Shown piece after piece: positions 28,501-38,706 of a DNA stretch of 64,000 bases. The position numbers and the translations under genes are program-made. The notes beneath the pieces were generated by a model that saw only the letters and a list, made by a program, of their open reading frames with translations, ran no database searches and had not been told where the DNA came from. Each line of letters starts with the position of its first letter. Positions within the stretch are counted from its first letter, which is position 1. The DNA comes from Callaeas wilsoni (taxonomy: Eukaryota > Chordata > Aves > Passeriformes > Callaeidae). The stretch lies in contig VWPU01019149.1 in the NCBI GenBank assembly GCA_013398955.1, positions 61,279 to 125,278 of the forward strand, written 5' to 3'.

Positions 28501-31500
28501 GCAGTCCACCTTTTCCTCCCTCCACCTTTCAACCCTTCTTCCACAGTATTTATTCCCTTAGTACATTTCTGGAGAACACCGCTCTCCCCTCTAAATGTAC
28601 ACTGAGCCTTTTCCTATATGGAACACAGTTTTCCTGCTGTACCAATCCCTCACTGCATATGTTCTTGTTGGAAGCCCTGCTCCGGACATATACAATCACA
28701 GCTGTACATGGTTGAAATGAAATAAGCAGTGGTAGCAGTGCAAACCAGCAGCAGCTGCTGGGAATAGGTCACACAATAACATTCCGTGATCACGTTTACC
28801 TTTCCTGAAAGCTCCCCAACACTGATTGCTCATATTCATGCCCTGTTCTGCTCGAATTCTACTTTTGTTTTCCTTGACTGTTACCAACTTAAGCACTTCT
28901 CATTTGTAGCAAAAATTCTTGTTACTGGCCCTTCAGGTCATAACCTCGTTCTCTGTGCTATTAAATTTCATTCCATTTCTATTACTCTGGTTCCCAGTGT
29001 CAGTGAATCTTTCTGTATGATATCCAGTCATCCTCCCTACTGGCAGCTTGGGTCATCAGATTTCATTAGTACATTCCTATGTTTTTATCTTAAAGGTGCC
29101 ACTCATCAGTTTAAAGTTAAGTACTCAGGTGCTGGTGTTTGCAGAGGCCTTGATCAGGGGACTGTATCACATGGAGAATTTGAAGTTTTAGTGAAGTCTC
29201 CTTTTCCACAGCTCTGATTGAACCAGGACATGGGAGGGATTAATTTGCCCATCTTTGCCTCGTTGGCTCATGGCAGTTCTCATATGGGAACTCTCCTTGT
29301 TCAGTTCTAGTGTGTGATAGGGTTTGGGATTTGGACTTCATACTTTTATTGCGCACATAAGGAAGCTCTTTCTTTCTTTCATAAAGAAGCTTTATCTCTA
29401 GGTCCAGTTAAATAACATGCTTTTCAATTATCTTTGGAAGGAGATCCTAATAAAAAAATATAAATCTTGAGATTATACTGTTACTTCTGCAATGATTACT
29501 GAGGTGCTCTTCAATACAATGAGGGAGATTCTTCTCCTTTACCCTTCATCCCAAATTTACCCAGTGGACCGACATAAATGGAAAGGTGAGGGAAGTTTAG
29601 CTTGGACCAGTAGGTACTTTTGGTTTTTGCACCCCAAACCCATACAAATTCATTTTCCTTTCTAAGTGACAAGTTTTCATTGGTTTTGAACTCAGAGTAG
29701 TCAAAGTGTTTCCCTGATCTTTTTTTCAGTCCAGTAATGAGGTATAATTGCATGATCCCTTCCCATTGCCATCACACACACACTCAAATGCAGGATAAAG
29801 ATGTACTGTGGTTAAACACTAATAAAAAGGAAGGAGGCCCAACAATGTTTTTTTAATCAGCTCAATTAATTTCAATTAATTAATAGTTTTGAATTAACTT
29901 TAAATATAAGTACTTACTGAAATTTAAAACAGAATAATGGAGACTCCATCTAATCTGCTGAACTAGTTATTGCTCTTTGTTTTTCAGCTGAAGAGAGGAA
30001 GACACCCAGTGAATCTAACAGTCCATCTTCATCTTCGCTGTCAGCACTGAGCGACTCTGCCAACAGCAAAGAAGATGCAGATATAACCCCAAAAAACAAG
30101 GGGTCAAACAACCTGCTGGTCATTTCTGTAGTGCCTGGTAGTCAGACCTCAGTGAACACTGAAGAGAAGTCAGAGAAAGGTAAAGCACTGTTTAACAAAT
30201 ATAAACTGTCACCCTCTATGCAGTTGATCTGGCCACAGTGAAAGGACTAAGTTTTCCTGTTCTACTTTTTCAGGCTTTGAATGTGTTTTCTGTAACTTTG
30301 TCTGCAAAACAAAAAATATGTTTGAGCGTCACCTGCAAATCCACCTGATCACACGGATGTTCGAGTGTGATGTGTGTCACAAGTTCATGAAGACACCTGA
30401 GCAATTACTGGAGCACAAGAAATGCCACACTGTCCCCACCGGTGGGCTCAAGTAAGGAAAGCAAGTACACAAACTTTTACTGTGTTAAGCACCTTAATAC
30501 TGTGGGGATAGGACAAAAGGAAGTCAGTCAGAAAGGGTTGGTTAACTCATAATCCAGATTTGGGGCTTCCTTGTATTTAGATAACCCAAGGCCTGTCCTT
30601 CAGGCTTGCATCATTACAGCAGATTGGTAACCTAGCAGCAGAGGAGCTGTAGCAAACTGTGGTCTTTTCCCTTTTTAAGACAAAGAGGAGACAGTATGTG
30701 ATGGGTCTTACAGAGAATGAGGCAGTACTTCAAAGTGCTTTTGGCAGAATAAGGGATTTTTTTTAAGGCATCAGAGCAAAAAGAAGCACCCAGCACAGGC
30801 TCTGTTTTGCACCTGGCTCAAAGAAACTAAATCCTGTACAGCCTCTGCAACTAGGTATGAAGTTACAACCTGAAAGGTTATAGCCTTTGTATACTCAAAT
30901 GCAAAGTCATTTCTCTCCAAGAATGAGTAACTTGGACGCTTTCTGCTTTGTTTGCATGTCCCACAATAATCACTATTGCATAAATTAACATGTAATGAGT
31001 AATACAGTCTTTTAAGAAGAAAAGTCCTTTGGTTTTGGCTGTGGTGGTGTCCTTTAAGGTCTTTTGGTGGAGAGCAGTGTTTCCAGAGAATGAGTGTGCC
31101 CTTATGTCAAAGTCAGACCCCTGAGGGAAGGAGGGACTCCTGGGGCCATATGCTTGCTCTCTGGGCAGGCAGTGTGACGTTATGAAAGAGGCACGTCCCT
31201 GGTCTCTGTTTGTTCCAGCTGCTGCAGGAAAAAAGGCTGGAACCACTTGGAGCCTAGCTAGGGTTCAGCACAGGGCTCCCAGCTTCTGCTGCTCTCGCTG
31301 AGCAGACGGATGTTTTCAGTGCACTCTGGCTGGGACATGAGGAGCGCACCACATTCAATGTTCTCGCACGCAGCTCCCTCAGTTTGTGCTGCAGCTTTGG
31401 AAAACTGGTCCTGTTTGCCAGGCAGCCTCTGGTCTCCAGCTCAGTAGTTCCACAGACTGGGATCTGTGGTCACTTGAGATGAGATGACTGAATCTGGGAA

Positions 31501-34093
31501 GAAGACCAGACTGAGAAACAAGCAGTGTGCCAGAACGGCAGGATGTCTGCCTTGGACATACAGACCAGTTGTCTAATGCACACTTGGTTTAAGCTGTGTA
31601 AAATCTGTTCTATTTACCAAAGAAAAACCATGACCTTATGACTCAAGTCTTCCCGACAGAACGGGTTTCTCAGTTTGTATTCCTGCCCAACTCAAGTAAT
31701 AATTAGGTACCTTGAAAGCTGCATCTAAGAAAAAGCTCTGATTTATTTTTTTTTAAGGCATCCAGAAGAGCCTGAAGAGATCTAAGTAAATTGTATTTTT
31801 CTGTCTCCTGTTTGCTGTGGGGGAAGAGAAAAAAAACATGATTCTTCCAGCTCCAGGTCAAAATCTGAGATTCTGATCCAGAGAGCACCCAGCCCAGGAG
31901 AGGTATGTGTGCATTGACAGCCAAGTCCTCTGGTGCAAGAGATAATAACATTAGAAGCCTCAGTGACAGGCTCCCTCTCTGGATCAGAGTACTTGATGTG
32001 CATCAGGAAAAGTGTCCAGGTGTTTTAGTATCTCTTTGTCCTCCTGTTATTACTCACTTTCCTCAAAAATCTCTCTATTAGCTTGTAGATTAATATTAAA
32101 CCTGTATCTGCAACCAGATGTTGCAAGGAAAACATGCATGGAGAGAGAGAGAATCTCAGCTTAGAAATTATCCAAAATGCCAGAACACAATTAGCAGACC
32201 TGCTAAACAGGTGAATGCAGATGTGTGGCAGCTGGGGACATTGGAAGACAGTGGCCAGGTGCCTTAGTTGTAAGTTTTTATCCAGCCCTGCTCTCTGAGC
32301 TCACCAGTTCCATGTGGAAGGCTGTGTGCTTGGTTCAATACAGCAGAGATCCCTGGCAGGGAGCTGTCGCCACCAACTTCCTCTCAGCTGCACCAAGCAA
32401 CAGTGGGTATGTTTTGGGTTTGATGGTGGCCAGGCTTGTTTGCCATGCAGCTCAGGCTTCTTTCCAAGCTTCCATGATTCCCTTACTCCCTTCTGAACCT
32501 TTCTTGGCCCCTCCTGGCTCAGGAACTGGGGTGAGGCCCTTTGCCATGTCCACCCCGGGCCGGACGCTTGCTGCTGTGAATAAGCAGAACCCACATCCTG
32601 TTCCTACACAGCAGCAATTCCTGCCATGGCAGAGGCGGCTGTAGGCAAACACTGCCAAGCACACGCCCCTTTCAGCATGGCTAGCTCATCTCCCAGAAAT
32701 GGGAGTCCCTGCAAATCATCCTAACAGCCTGGCTTTCAGCTGCTCCTAGCAGGATACCCAGCAAGCTTATTGTTCAAGGTCACATAAAAGGGATTTCCTA
32801 AGCTTTTGCTGTACGTATGGTATTACAAGTTTATTCCATCTTTACTTAAACAGCTGCTTTCATACTCATCTGTAAACACTCACTTTAAACCACTTCTTAA
32901 TGGAAAAAATGGCCAAAGTGACTTCGTGCAAACACTAGGAATCGTTACACAAAGTACCTGTGCATCAGTCACCCACCCTGCACTCCCCGGCCTGCTTTGG
33001 GGGAACACCCCATCAAGGTAAGCCAGAAGGTTAAAGGGACGCTCCTTCAGAGTGAATCAGTGTTTTCCTAGGAATGCCATTAAATGGGCAAACCTCCTCT
33101 AAGTAGAGACATGTCAAGGTGAACCAAATATTGGAGAGAGGCTTCACAGGGAGAACTGAGTGCCTTTTTCTCCTCCTTAGTAGGTCAGAAAGGGGCTGAG
33201 TGCCAGGGTTAAAGCAGGAACGCAGGTCTGCCAGCTGAGTGACTCCGTTTTTCTTTGTCCCTGCCCTTCCTTGCTGTGTTGCCAGGTGCCCATTCTGCAT
33301 CTACTCCACGAACCGCCCCGCAGCCATGGAGTGCCACCTGAAGACTCACTACAAGATGGAGTACAAGTGTCGGATCTGCCAGACAGTGAAAGCCAACCAG
33401 CTGGAGCTGGAGATGCACATCCGAGAGCACCGCCTTGGCAACCATTACAAGTGTGACCAGTGTGGCTACCTGTCCAAGACGGCCAACAAGCTGATCGAGC
33501 ACGTGCGTGTCCACACCGGCGAGCGCCCTTTTCACTGTGACCAGTGCAGCTACAGCTGCAAACGCAAAGACAATCTCAACTTGCACAAGAAACTGAAGCA
33601 TGCTCCACGCCAGACCTTCAGCTGCGACGAGTGCCTGTTCAAGACTACCCACCCTTTTGTCTTCAGCCGCCACGTGAAGAAGCACCAGAACGGGGACTGC
33701 TCTGAAGAGGAGAAGAAGGGCCAGTATTCGACCTCCAAGGAAGCCAGTCCACTCCTACCAGTGAACAGCTCCAGGAACCTTCTGTCACCCCTCTCAGTTA
33801 TGTCTGCCTCCCAGGCTCTGCAAACAGTAGCTATGTCAGCTGCACATGGCAGCGGGGCAGAGCCAAACTTGGCAGTGAAAGCCTTGGCCATCAATGGCAC
33901 TTCCCTGTGCTTTGATAAATACTGGAACTCAGAGTTTGCCCACCTTATTCCTTTAACAATGTTTTTCCCCAAAAACCACTACGATCTCACATTCCATCCA
34001 CCCAGACCTCAGACTGCACCGGGAGGTGCCTCTTCACCTAAACACTCCTTCCTTGCCTACCTTGGACTAACAGAAAGGGCAGAAACTGTCTGA
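4494..34093 (+). CDS. ZNF827: ZNF827 C2H2 zinc-finger protein, C-terminal seven coding exons (5' partial)
   Basis: Joined exons: 4494-4597, 23573-23710, 25243-25414, 26892-27058, 29988-30179, 30274-30451 and 33286-34093. Every junction has AG/GT borders and matching codon phase, giving 585 residues after a split first codon and a TGA at 34091-34093. Eleven C2H2 fingers are visible (C-x2-C-x12-H-x3/4-H): one, one, two, none, two and five in exons two to seven. One TGE(R/K)P-type linker joins fingers in the last exon. A Ser-rich linker is encoded by 29988-30179, and the protein ends in a non-finger tail, LTERAETV. From family knowledge, human ZNF827 is a nuclear DNA-associated zinc-finger protein of about 1,080 residues that recruits the NuRD complex, including to telomeres in ALT cells; the N-terminal NuRD-binding part is not in this window. 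The name rests on the sequence, the exon arrangement and MMAA as convergent neighbour. No frameshift or missing finger ligand was seen. Confidence 0.95.
10675..11092 (-). mobile_element. CR1 LINE 3' fragment, about 0.4 kb
   Basis: Read on the + strand, it is the reverse complement of a CR1 3' region. It opens with a form of CAGAATGGCTGAGG, then has diagnostic blocks such as CTCCAGGATTGGAGACTC, CAACCTGTGCCAGTG, TCAGGTATTTAT and CCAGGCTGAGCAGTCC. CR1 is the dominant avian non-LTR retrotransposon and is usually truncated at its 5' end, as here. It is diverged and carries no intact coding capacity. Confidence 0.85.
11669..11690. repeat. (GT)n microsatellite
   Basis: A TG-dinucleotide run with one C interruption, flanked by CGTACG and TATACACATG. 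It lies inside the ZNF827 long intron and is probably length-polymorphic. Confidence 0.9.
13990..14480 (+). mobile_element. Degenerate CR1-like LINE fragment
   Basis: Old, diverged CR1-type sequence in + orientation. Recognisable blocks in order are TTCAATTCTGGGCTGTG, TTAGTCTGGAGAAGAAAAG, GAAGCTAAACACCAAG, a CACTGGCAC...AGAGAAGCCTCTGGAGCCCC stretch, and a terminal GGGGTCCCTTCCAAC before TTCTGGGAT. The order matches the CR1 3' half. A T-run/A-run at about 14,345-14,360 interrupts it, so two insertions are possible. The borders are approximate. Confidence 0.65.
16312..16332. repeat. Poly(A) tract
   Basis: Twenty-one consecutive A residues, followed by AC-rich ACAAAAAACCAACAACAAAA. It could be the tail of an old retroposed sequence, but no element body was recognised to its left. 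Confidence 0.85.
22985..23091 (+). mobile_element. CR1 LINE 3' end, about 0.1 kb
   Basis: Blocks matching the CR1 3' end appear in order: TGGCTTTAGTGATGGACCTGG, GGTTAATGGGTGGACTTGAT, AGAGGTCTTTTCTAACCTAA and the terminal ATGATTTTATGATTCTATG. It is a strongly 5'-truncated copy lying about 480 bases upstream of ZNF827 exon b. Confidence 0.9.
23573..23710 (+). CDS. ZNF827: ZNF827 coding exon b (finger 1 of window)
   Basis: The acceptor is TTTTTTGGCATAG and the donor is CACAG|GTAAGG. It starts with two bases completing a Glu codon and leaves one base. It reads ETEKLGLEVGNG, then a full C2H2 finger with CDVC and HLSLH (12-residue spacing), then HTG, the start of a finger linker completed by the next exon. 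The GTG in the intron upstream is not a start; the preceding exon supplies the frame. Confidence 0.95.
23711..25242 (+). other. ZNF827: ZNF827 intron
   Basis: A 1.5-kb intron with GTAAGG donor and CTCCTTTTTTCAG acceptor. I see no repeat family or exon inside it. It is AT-rich except near its ends. Confidence 0.85.
25243..25414 (+). CDS. ZNF827: ZNF827 coding exon c (finger 2)
   Basis: The exon begins with two bases completing a Glu codon, so the linker reads HTGEERKYKC. One finger follows with CHLC and HLTVH, then an acidic, Val/Thr-rich linker (LVSTDTEDIVSAVTAEGS) ending in HPYYY and a split Ser codon. The donor is CAG|GTGAGA. Local CpG content is higher than in the flanking introns, as expected for coding sequence. 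Confidence 0.95.
25415..26891 (+). other. ZNF827: ZNF827 intron
   Basis: A 1.5-kb intron with donor GTGAGA and acceptor TTCTGCCTGCAG. It contains a possible old CR1-like piece (26,098-26,245) and otherwise nothing recognised. Confidence 0.85.
26098..26245 (-). mobile_element. Possible ancient CR1-like remnant
   Basis: The stretch AAAATCATAGAAGTAAG, then GAGACCTGCTGG, then TATATAGTCCTTCCCCTTGG follows the layout of reverse-oriented amniote CR1 tails (ATCATAGAA...GACCT...TAGTCC...CCCC). Divergence is high, so both the assignment and the borders are tentative. Confidence 0.4.
26892..27058 (+). CDS. ZNF827: ZNF827 coding exon d (fingers 3 and 4)
   Basis: The acceptor is CTGCCTGCAG and the donor is ACACAG|GTGATG. 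The first base completes a Ser codon. Finger 3 has CHVC and HMSLH; finger 4 has CTAC and HVNNKH, with four residues between the histidines. The exon ends HTG plus one base, again splitting the linker. Confidence 0.95.
27059..29987 (+). other. ZNF827: ZNF827 intron
   Basis: A 2.9-kb intron with acceptor TGCTCTTTGTTTTTCAG. No exon or repeat family was recognised. The part at about 27,500-27,860 is rich in TAAT/ATTA cores and runs such as TTTTAATTAATTTC; this may be a regulatory element or simply AT-rich sequence. Confidence 0.8.
29988..30179 (+). CDS. ZNF827: ZNF827 coding exon e (Ser-rich linker)
   Basis: This 192-base exon carries no finger. It reads AEERKTPSESNSPSSSSLSA and then an Asn/Lys/Asp-rich stretch, a hydrophobic patch NNLLVISVVPG, and EEKSEK. 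It separates finger pairs 3-4 and 5-6. The first two bases complete an Ala codon after HTG, and one base is left for the next exon. The donor is AAAG|GTAAAG. Because its length is a multiple of three with equal phases on both sides, it could be skipped without a frameshift. Confidence 0.93.
30180..30273 (+). other. ZNF827: ZNF827 short intron (94 bases)
   Basis: A very short intron with donor GTAAAG and acceptor TTCTACTTTTTCAG. It is close to the lower size limit for vertebrate introns; reading through it meets stop codons. Confidence 0.92.
30274..30451 (+). CDS. ZNF827: ZNF827 coding exon f (fingers 5 and 6)
   Basis: The exon starts with two bases completing a Gly codon. Finger 5 has CVFC and HLQIH; finger 6 has CDVC and HKKCH. 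It ends TVPTGGL and two bases of a Lys codon. The donor is CTCAA|GTAAGG, an otherwise strong site without the usual G before the cut. Confidence 0.95.
30452..33285 (+). other. ZNF827: ZNF827 intron
   Basis: A 2.8-kb intron with acceptor TTGCTGTGTTGCCAG. It is less AT-rich than the others, and overlapping open frames on both strands around 32,225-32,664 look like chance. I recognise no repeat. Confidence 0.85.
33286..34093 (+). CDS. ZNF827: ZNF827 terminal coding exon (fingers 7-11 and C-terminal tail)
   Basis: The first base completes the Lys codon split by exon f, giving GLKCPFC. Five fingers follow: CPFC/HLKTH, CRIC/HIREH, CDQC/HVRVH, CDQC/HKKLKH and CDEC/HVKKH. A canonical TGERPF linker lies between fingers 9 and 10. 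The remaining ~140 residues form a Ser/Pro/Ala-rich tail with no finger, with a conserved-looking aromatic stretch (CFDKYWNSEFAHLIPLTMFF) and ending LTERAETV before TGA. The reading stays open and coding-like throughout, so I treat it as one exon, although an intron within the tail in other species cannot be ruled out. Confidence 0.95.
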
Positions 34094-34778
34094 GGGCAGT
34101 TGCATTCTGTACCAAAAATCCCCCGACAAACCCAGCAGGTTATACATTGCTGCAAAACGTAGCCCCAAGAGGTAACGAACACTTGTACTATATCATTAGT
34201 AAGGTTTAGCAAATGGCTCTGTGTGTATCCTTATTGCATTGACATGAAAGCTGCTTTATTAAATCTCCAAGAGGTGACCTACTGCATACTTCTACCTTCA
34301 GAGGCATGTCCCCAGTACTCTTATCTAAGAAACTATTTTGTCTTGTTAAGCTGAAAAAAAAAGAGTGTCCTTATTGGCAATCAGCACTTGTAAGATGACA
34401 TATTGATGCATTTTATTTTTGGGCTTTGTGTGCGTGCGGGTGGGTGGAAGAGAGTCTGCCTGTAGCGTGCCATGACATCGCTTTTGCACATCCCTTGGAT
34501 TGGCTTATTTACTCATCCTTCTTTTCCCTTTTCACACACTCACTCCCTGCCTTCCCCCTGCCTCCCCCTGAACTGTGGAGCTGTGGAAGGAGTAATGTTT
34601 GGGGCGGGGCAGGGGGACAACTGGTGTATTATTTCAGTGCTGTTTGCAGCTTCCTTTAGTTGTTTGATGCCTTGTACTCAGTTGTCAAGGTTTGAGGATT
34701 TGGGGTAGAACTGATGAAGTAAAAAAAGTTGCTTTCAGCACTGCAGGATGAGAGCATGACAATGAAAAGAGTGTGTAT

Positions 34779-34780
<2 letters not shown>

Positions 34781-34812
<32 letters not shown>
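34781..34812. repeat. (AC)n microsatellite in ZNF827 3'UTR
   Basis: Sixteen AC units, preceded by GTGTGTATGT, so the transcript could fold the short GU arm onto the CA arm. The run is followed by a degenerate CA-rich stretch to about 34,843. Confidence 0.95.
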
Positions 34813-34815
<3 letters not shown>

Positions 34816-34932
34816 GTGTGTGCAGCCTACACACCCACACAGCAGGCCCAATTCTTAGTTGTTATACAGGTGTGATAAACACCTGCCTCTGGGCCACAGC
34901 ATACATCTTTTGTTTTAAAAGGGCATATAAAT

Positions 34933-34949
34933 ATTATATATATATATAC
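34933..34949. repeat. (AT)n short repeat
   Basis: A run of AT dinucleotides after AAATATT in the ZNF827 3'UTR. Confidence 0.85.
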
Positions 34950-35142
34950 TGTATTATGCAGTGGTTACCTTTTAGTTTGCAGGAACAACTTGTATAACTA
35001 GAATTCTATGGTGGAAAAAAAAATCCAACAAGGGGATTTAAAAAAGGGTATGGATAAATTCTGGGTATAAATACTCAGACTAAAAAAAAAAAGGCAGTTT
35101 TGCACAGTGCTTTAGTCTTGCACTAGTTTGTTTCTCACTTGC

Positions 35143-35162
35143 AAAAAAAAAAAAAAAAAAAA
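35143..35162. repeat. Genomic poly(A) tract in ZNF827 3'UTR
   Basis: About twenty consecutive A residues, then GG and another A-run. It lies about 1.05 kb after the stop codon with no canonical AATAAA just upstream, so it is an encoded tract and not a poly(A) addition site. Confidence 0.93.
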
Positions 35163-37406
35163 GGAAAAAAAAAACCAAATTGTGGGCTGAAGTTAATAAG
35201 ACTGTTTATTTGAAAAGGTACCAGTAACTTCTTTGAAATATAAAGCTATAAAAAGATGCTTTTGGAACCATACAGTTCTCTTTTATACCCTCAGTATTTC
35301 AATTGTACTTGCAAATTTGACAGTCCTCTCGCTCCCCTCCATGTCATCAGTAATACTTTATTCCTTTCTGTTGATGGCAGATAGAGTGTGTCCTGCTAGG
35401 AAGCTAACTTTGTACTTATTTAATGCTCCTGCTTGTGGTCATTAAAATGACATGTTATATGTAGCACTTTATTGCAGGAAGAAGCAAATGCAGATTGGTT
35501 GTATAACCTTTGTTAATATCAAGATGCCAAGAGTGATCTTAATGTAAGAGAAGCTAACTGACTGTTAATTGATTTCTGTTCCTTAGACAATTTAATATGC
35601 GGGAAGAAAGATCGGGATTAAAAACACTCTGTTTTACAAGCGAAGTATAAAATGTGAAGCATTTCAAAATGATCATGTGACATACAGGAATGCCTTCATA
35701 CTGAATTGTTTTCCATGGTGTCTCTTGGATTTGGATCTGGCTGTCTTTTACCAGCTATTAGAAGCTGACCTAGCTTTTGCCACAGTCCCCTCCCTGTCCC
35801 TTGGCCAAGCCACTGTAGGAGGTGCCCTGAGTCACATCTTTCATGCTATCTACCCACCCTCGTGCTGTCCTGAAGGAACTTCCTCTGCAGATTGTTGTGG
35901 GATGGGGGGATCCAACCACCCCTTGTTCGTGGCAGCAGAAAAGCAACAACCCAGTTCAGGAAGGCATTTCTTGTCCACAAGGGCTCTTAGCCATATGGAC
36001 AACTAGAAATGTAACTCAATCTTCATTAGTTCTTAAATGAAGCTTGTGCAGAAAGACTTTTTGGATGCAAAACTTGCATCACTTTAATCTATTTGCAAGA
36101 TTCCTACATTTGTTTCATACTGATGGCCAAACATTCTCCACTGTCATGACCAAATTCTCCCTGTTGGGGGAGGATGTCCTAATCTGCGCACTCCTGTTAC
36201 CATACTGGAAGCTAGTTACAAGGGGGAAATAGCCAAAATCATAGCAGGTTACCATTTGGCATTATTAATTACAGGACAAAGACGTGTGACCATTTGTTTA
36301 CATTCCAGCAGACAGTTTTGGTTCTAAGGAGCACGTGGCGGCTCTGTCTATGCAGTGAAGAAAACCCATCTGCTCCAAACTGTGTGTAAACCTTTGCAAA
36401 CAACTTACCTAACTCAGGGCCCTGCTCACCATGCTTTACTCCATCAGAACTCCTGGTCACACCTCCCTGGGAGTACAGACAAAATAGAAAATACTGTCTT
36501 GGTAAGTACTCAGAGCATAAAATAGTTACTATCTCGACAGCATGCAATCTGTATCCAGCAGCTCTACCAGTTCTGTAAAACACACTCCACACGCGCTCAT
36601 CTCTGACCACACCACAGAAAACCAAACACTCCCAAAACAAAAAGCTTATTTTTCACACCAACTGCAGGTAAAGTACAGCTGTCCAGGAGGAAGAAGAAGG
36701 AGGAATGTTATAATACTAGGCCATTGTATCTAAACCAAATGGCAGTTTAAATAGGGCTGGAACTTCCAAGAATGAGCTGCCCGCATGCAACCGCCACGTG
36801 TTTCGACCATGTTCCACTGCACCAATATCTGACCTGGCAATGTTTAGTGTACCTGGGAAATTTGTTTAGCACTTTGGAAAGGATAAATTCATTCTTTCTG
36901 GCAAGTTATAGAAGTTTTCTCTGGAAGGAAAAGTGTGTTAGGAGGTTTTTATTTTTTTAAGAAAAAAAAATACACTATTTATCAGAGCTCTTGCATATTA
37001 AAATAATTTGTTTGCAGTTCAAGACTAAAGACAGGAATGTTCTCCAGAGGTTCCTCCTACTGATTACTGACCAACAGTTCTGATAAATTCCCCCCACCAT
37101 AAAGGTAATTTCATACTGGTTTTCACTATGCATTCTTTAATGAAAGCTAGCGTGTTTTTCCATTCAATAATTCAGTTAATGTTCTCAGCACTTTTTTCTT
37201 TTTTTTGTTTTTTTTTACTTGTTGTATTATGTTCAAGTATCATTCTGTCAAGGTTTGTGTACATTAATAGAAATTTGTATTGTATAAAGCTTTTTGCATT
37301 ATAAGGCTGTACAGGGTCATTTTGACAGTAACTGGTATATTTCTTTGCATCTTATGTTGCATTGCCAATTTCTAGTGTATCCAGTTTGGAAGTACAATAT
37401 ACTCTA

Positions 37407-37412
37407 ATTAAA
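37407..37412 (+). terminator. ZNF827: ZNF827 distal poly(A) signal ATTAAA
   Basis: ATTAAA is followed after about 15 bases by a strongly T/GT-rich element (CTTGTTTCTTTTGGTTTTTG and then CTCTCTTTTTTTC), the expected downstream element. Cleavage is predicted near 37,425-37,435. It is the best-formed poly(A) site on the + strand after the stop codon. Confidence 0.75.
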
Positions 37413-38547
37413 AAGGTTGGCTATATTCTTGTTTCTTTTGGTTTTTGTTCCTCTCTTTTTTTCACCTTAAATATATTTAGAGTTGATTTGGAGGGAGGGG
37501 GAAAAGGATTCTCCTACAAGACAAGAAGATAACATCTTCCCTTTTTTCTTCTCATCAATGAACTCAGATTTTGAAATTGGAAAGGAAAGCTCTGGCTCTC
37601 ACTGCTGATGAAGAAATACAGCAAATAGTCCTAGGACAGCTCCAGGACTTCACTCTGTGGGCTCTGTGCTTGTAGCAACTTTCCAGGTCAGTTCTGCAAG
37701 GGGGATAATTCCTCTTCTGAGCACTCTGCTCAGTCATGCATTTCAAAAAAATCAGATCCTTAAGCAGTAGTTTGGTGGACCTGCTCTTGCTTGGAAGTAG
37801 CCCAGATGAAATCAGGGAAACTTCCTTAAAGACGAGCTAAGCGGTGAATAAAAGAACTCGGTAAACCAAAACATTGCCACGAAAATCAATTGTTTTAAAT
37901 TGTAAAAATATTTTGTACTCATTTTATCAGCATTTTATAAAAACCTGGTTTTTTAACCGGAGGTTACTGGAATAATTAAAATGTGCAGAAGACACTAAAG
38001 AGGGAAACCCTAAGAGCAGACGAATTTCCAAGAAGCAAAGGTACTACTGACTCCTTTGAACAAGAAAAGATACTCAACATCCTCAAAGGAAGTTCGACTA
38101 CTTAAACCTAACCAAGGAAAGAAAATAATCTGGGTGTTCATTCGGTAAGAATTATCCTCAGACATATTAATGTTAACATTAAATACATGTGGACTGCCTT
38201 TTTCCCTCAGTTAGGGCAGCGTTAATGTCTAATCAACTGAAAAAACGTCTTACAATTATTTCTGCTGAGGTGTGGATACTAATTTTCAGGGCCTTTATCA
38301 GAACCTTGTCCATATTGGTGGGTGTTGGAATTCACTGCTCCTCTGCTGCTGCTGCCTCCTCAGCTGAAAGAAAAGCTTTGACACAGAGTTGGTGTCTCTC
38401 AAGAAGAAGTAGTGTCTCTCTCTCTCTTCCCTCCCACACTGTATCTGTAAAAGAAAACATACAGTGATACTCTCTGTGGAGTTTTATGCACTAGACATAA
38501 ATAGTTATCCTAGCAATTAAAAGGCAATCATGCAAATCATGCCCATA

Positions 38548-38706
38548 GCAGCTGTGGATGCCCCATCGCTGTAAATGTCCAAGGCGAGCCTGAAGGGGAC
38601 TCTGAGCAATCTGGTCTAGTGGAAAGTGTCCCTGTCCATGGCAGGAGGGTTAGAACTGGATGACTTGAAGGTCCCTTCCAATGCAAACCATTCTGTGATT
38701 CTATGA
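38548..38706 (+). mobile_element. CR1 LINE 3' end, about 0.16 kb
   Basis: Blocks match the neoavian CR1 tail in order: AGCTGTGGATGCCCC, AATGTCCAAGGC, AATCTGGTCTAGTGGAAAG, GTCCCTGTCCATGGCAGGAG, AACTGGATGACTTGAAGGTC and the terminal CATTCTGTGATTCTATG. It is a 5'-truncated insertion in + orientation. Confidence 0.93.

Larger units (their letters stand above)
34094..37430 (+). other. ZNF827: ZNF827 3' untranslated region
   Basis: The long 3'UTR is inferred from the stop codon to the strong poly(A) site near 37,430. It holds a CA repeat, an AT repeat, a genomic A20 tract and other A- and T-rich runs. Its last ~250 bases are AU-rich, as in many regulated vertebrate 3'UTRs. Shorter transcripts ending at earlier weak signals (for example ATTAAA near 35,442) are possible. 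The extent is inferred; no transcript data were available. Confidence 0.75.

Noticed and set aside
33209..33972. Long open frames on the - strand (33,209-33,685 and 33,550-33,972)
   Set aside because: They are antisense shadows of the ZNF827 terminal exon, whose + strand frame contains five complete zinc fingers.
34773..34997. Open frame over the CA repeat
   Set aside because: It encodes only Thr/His repeats from the microsatellite inside the 3'UTR.
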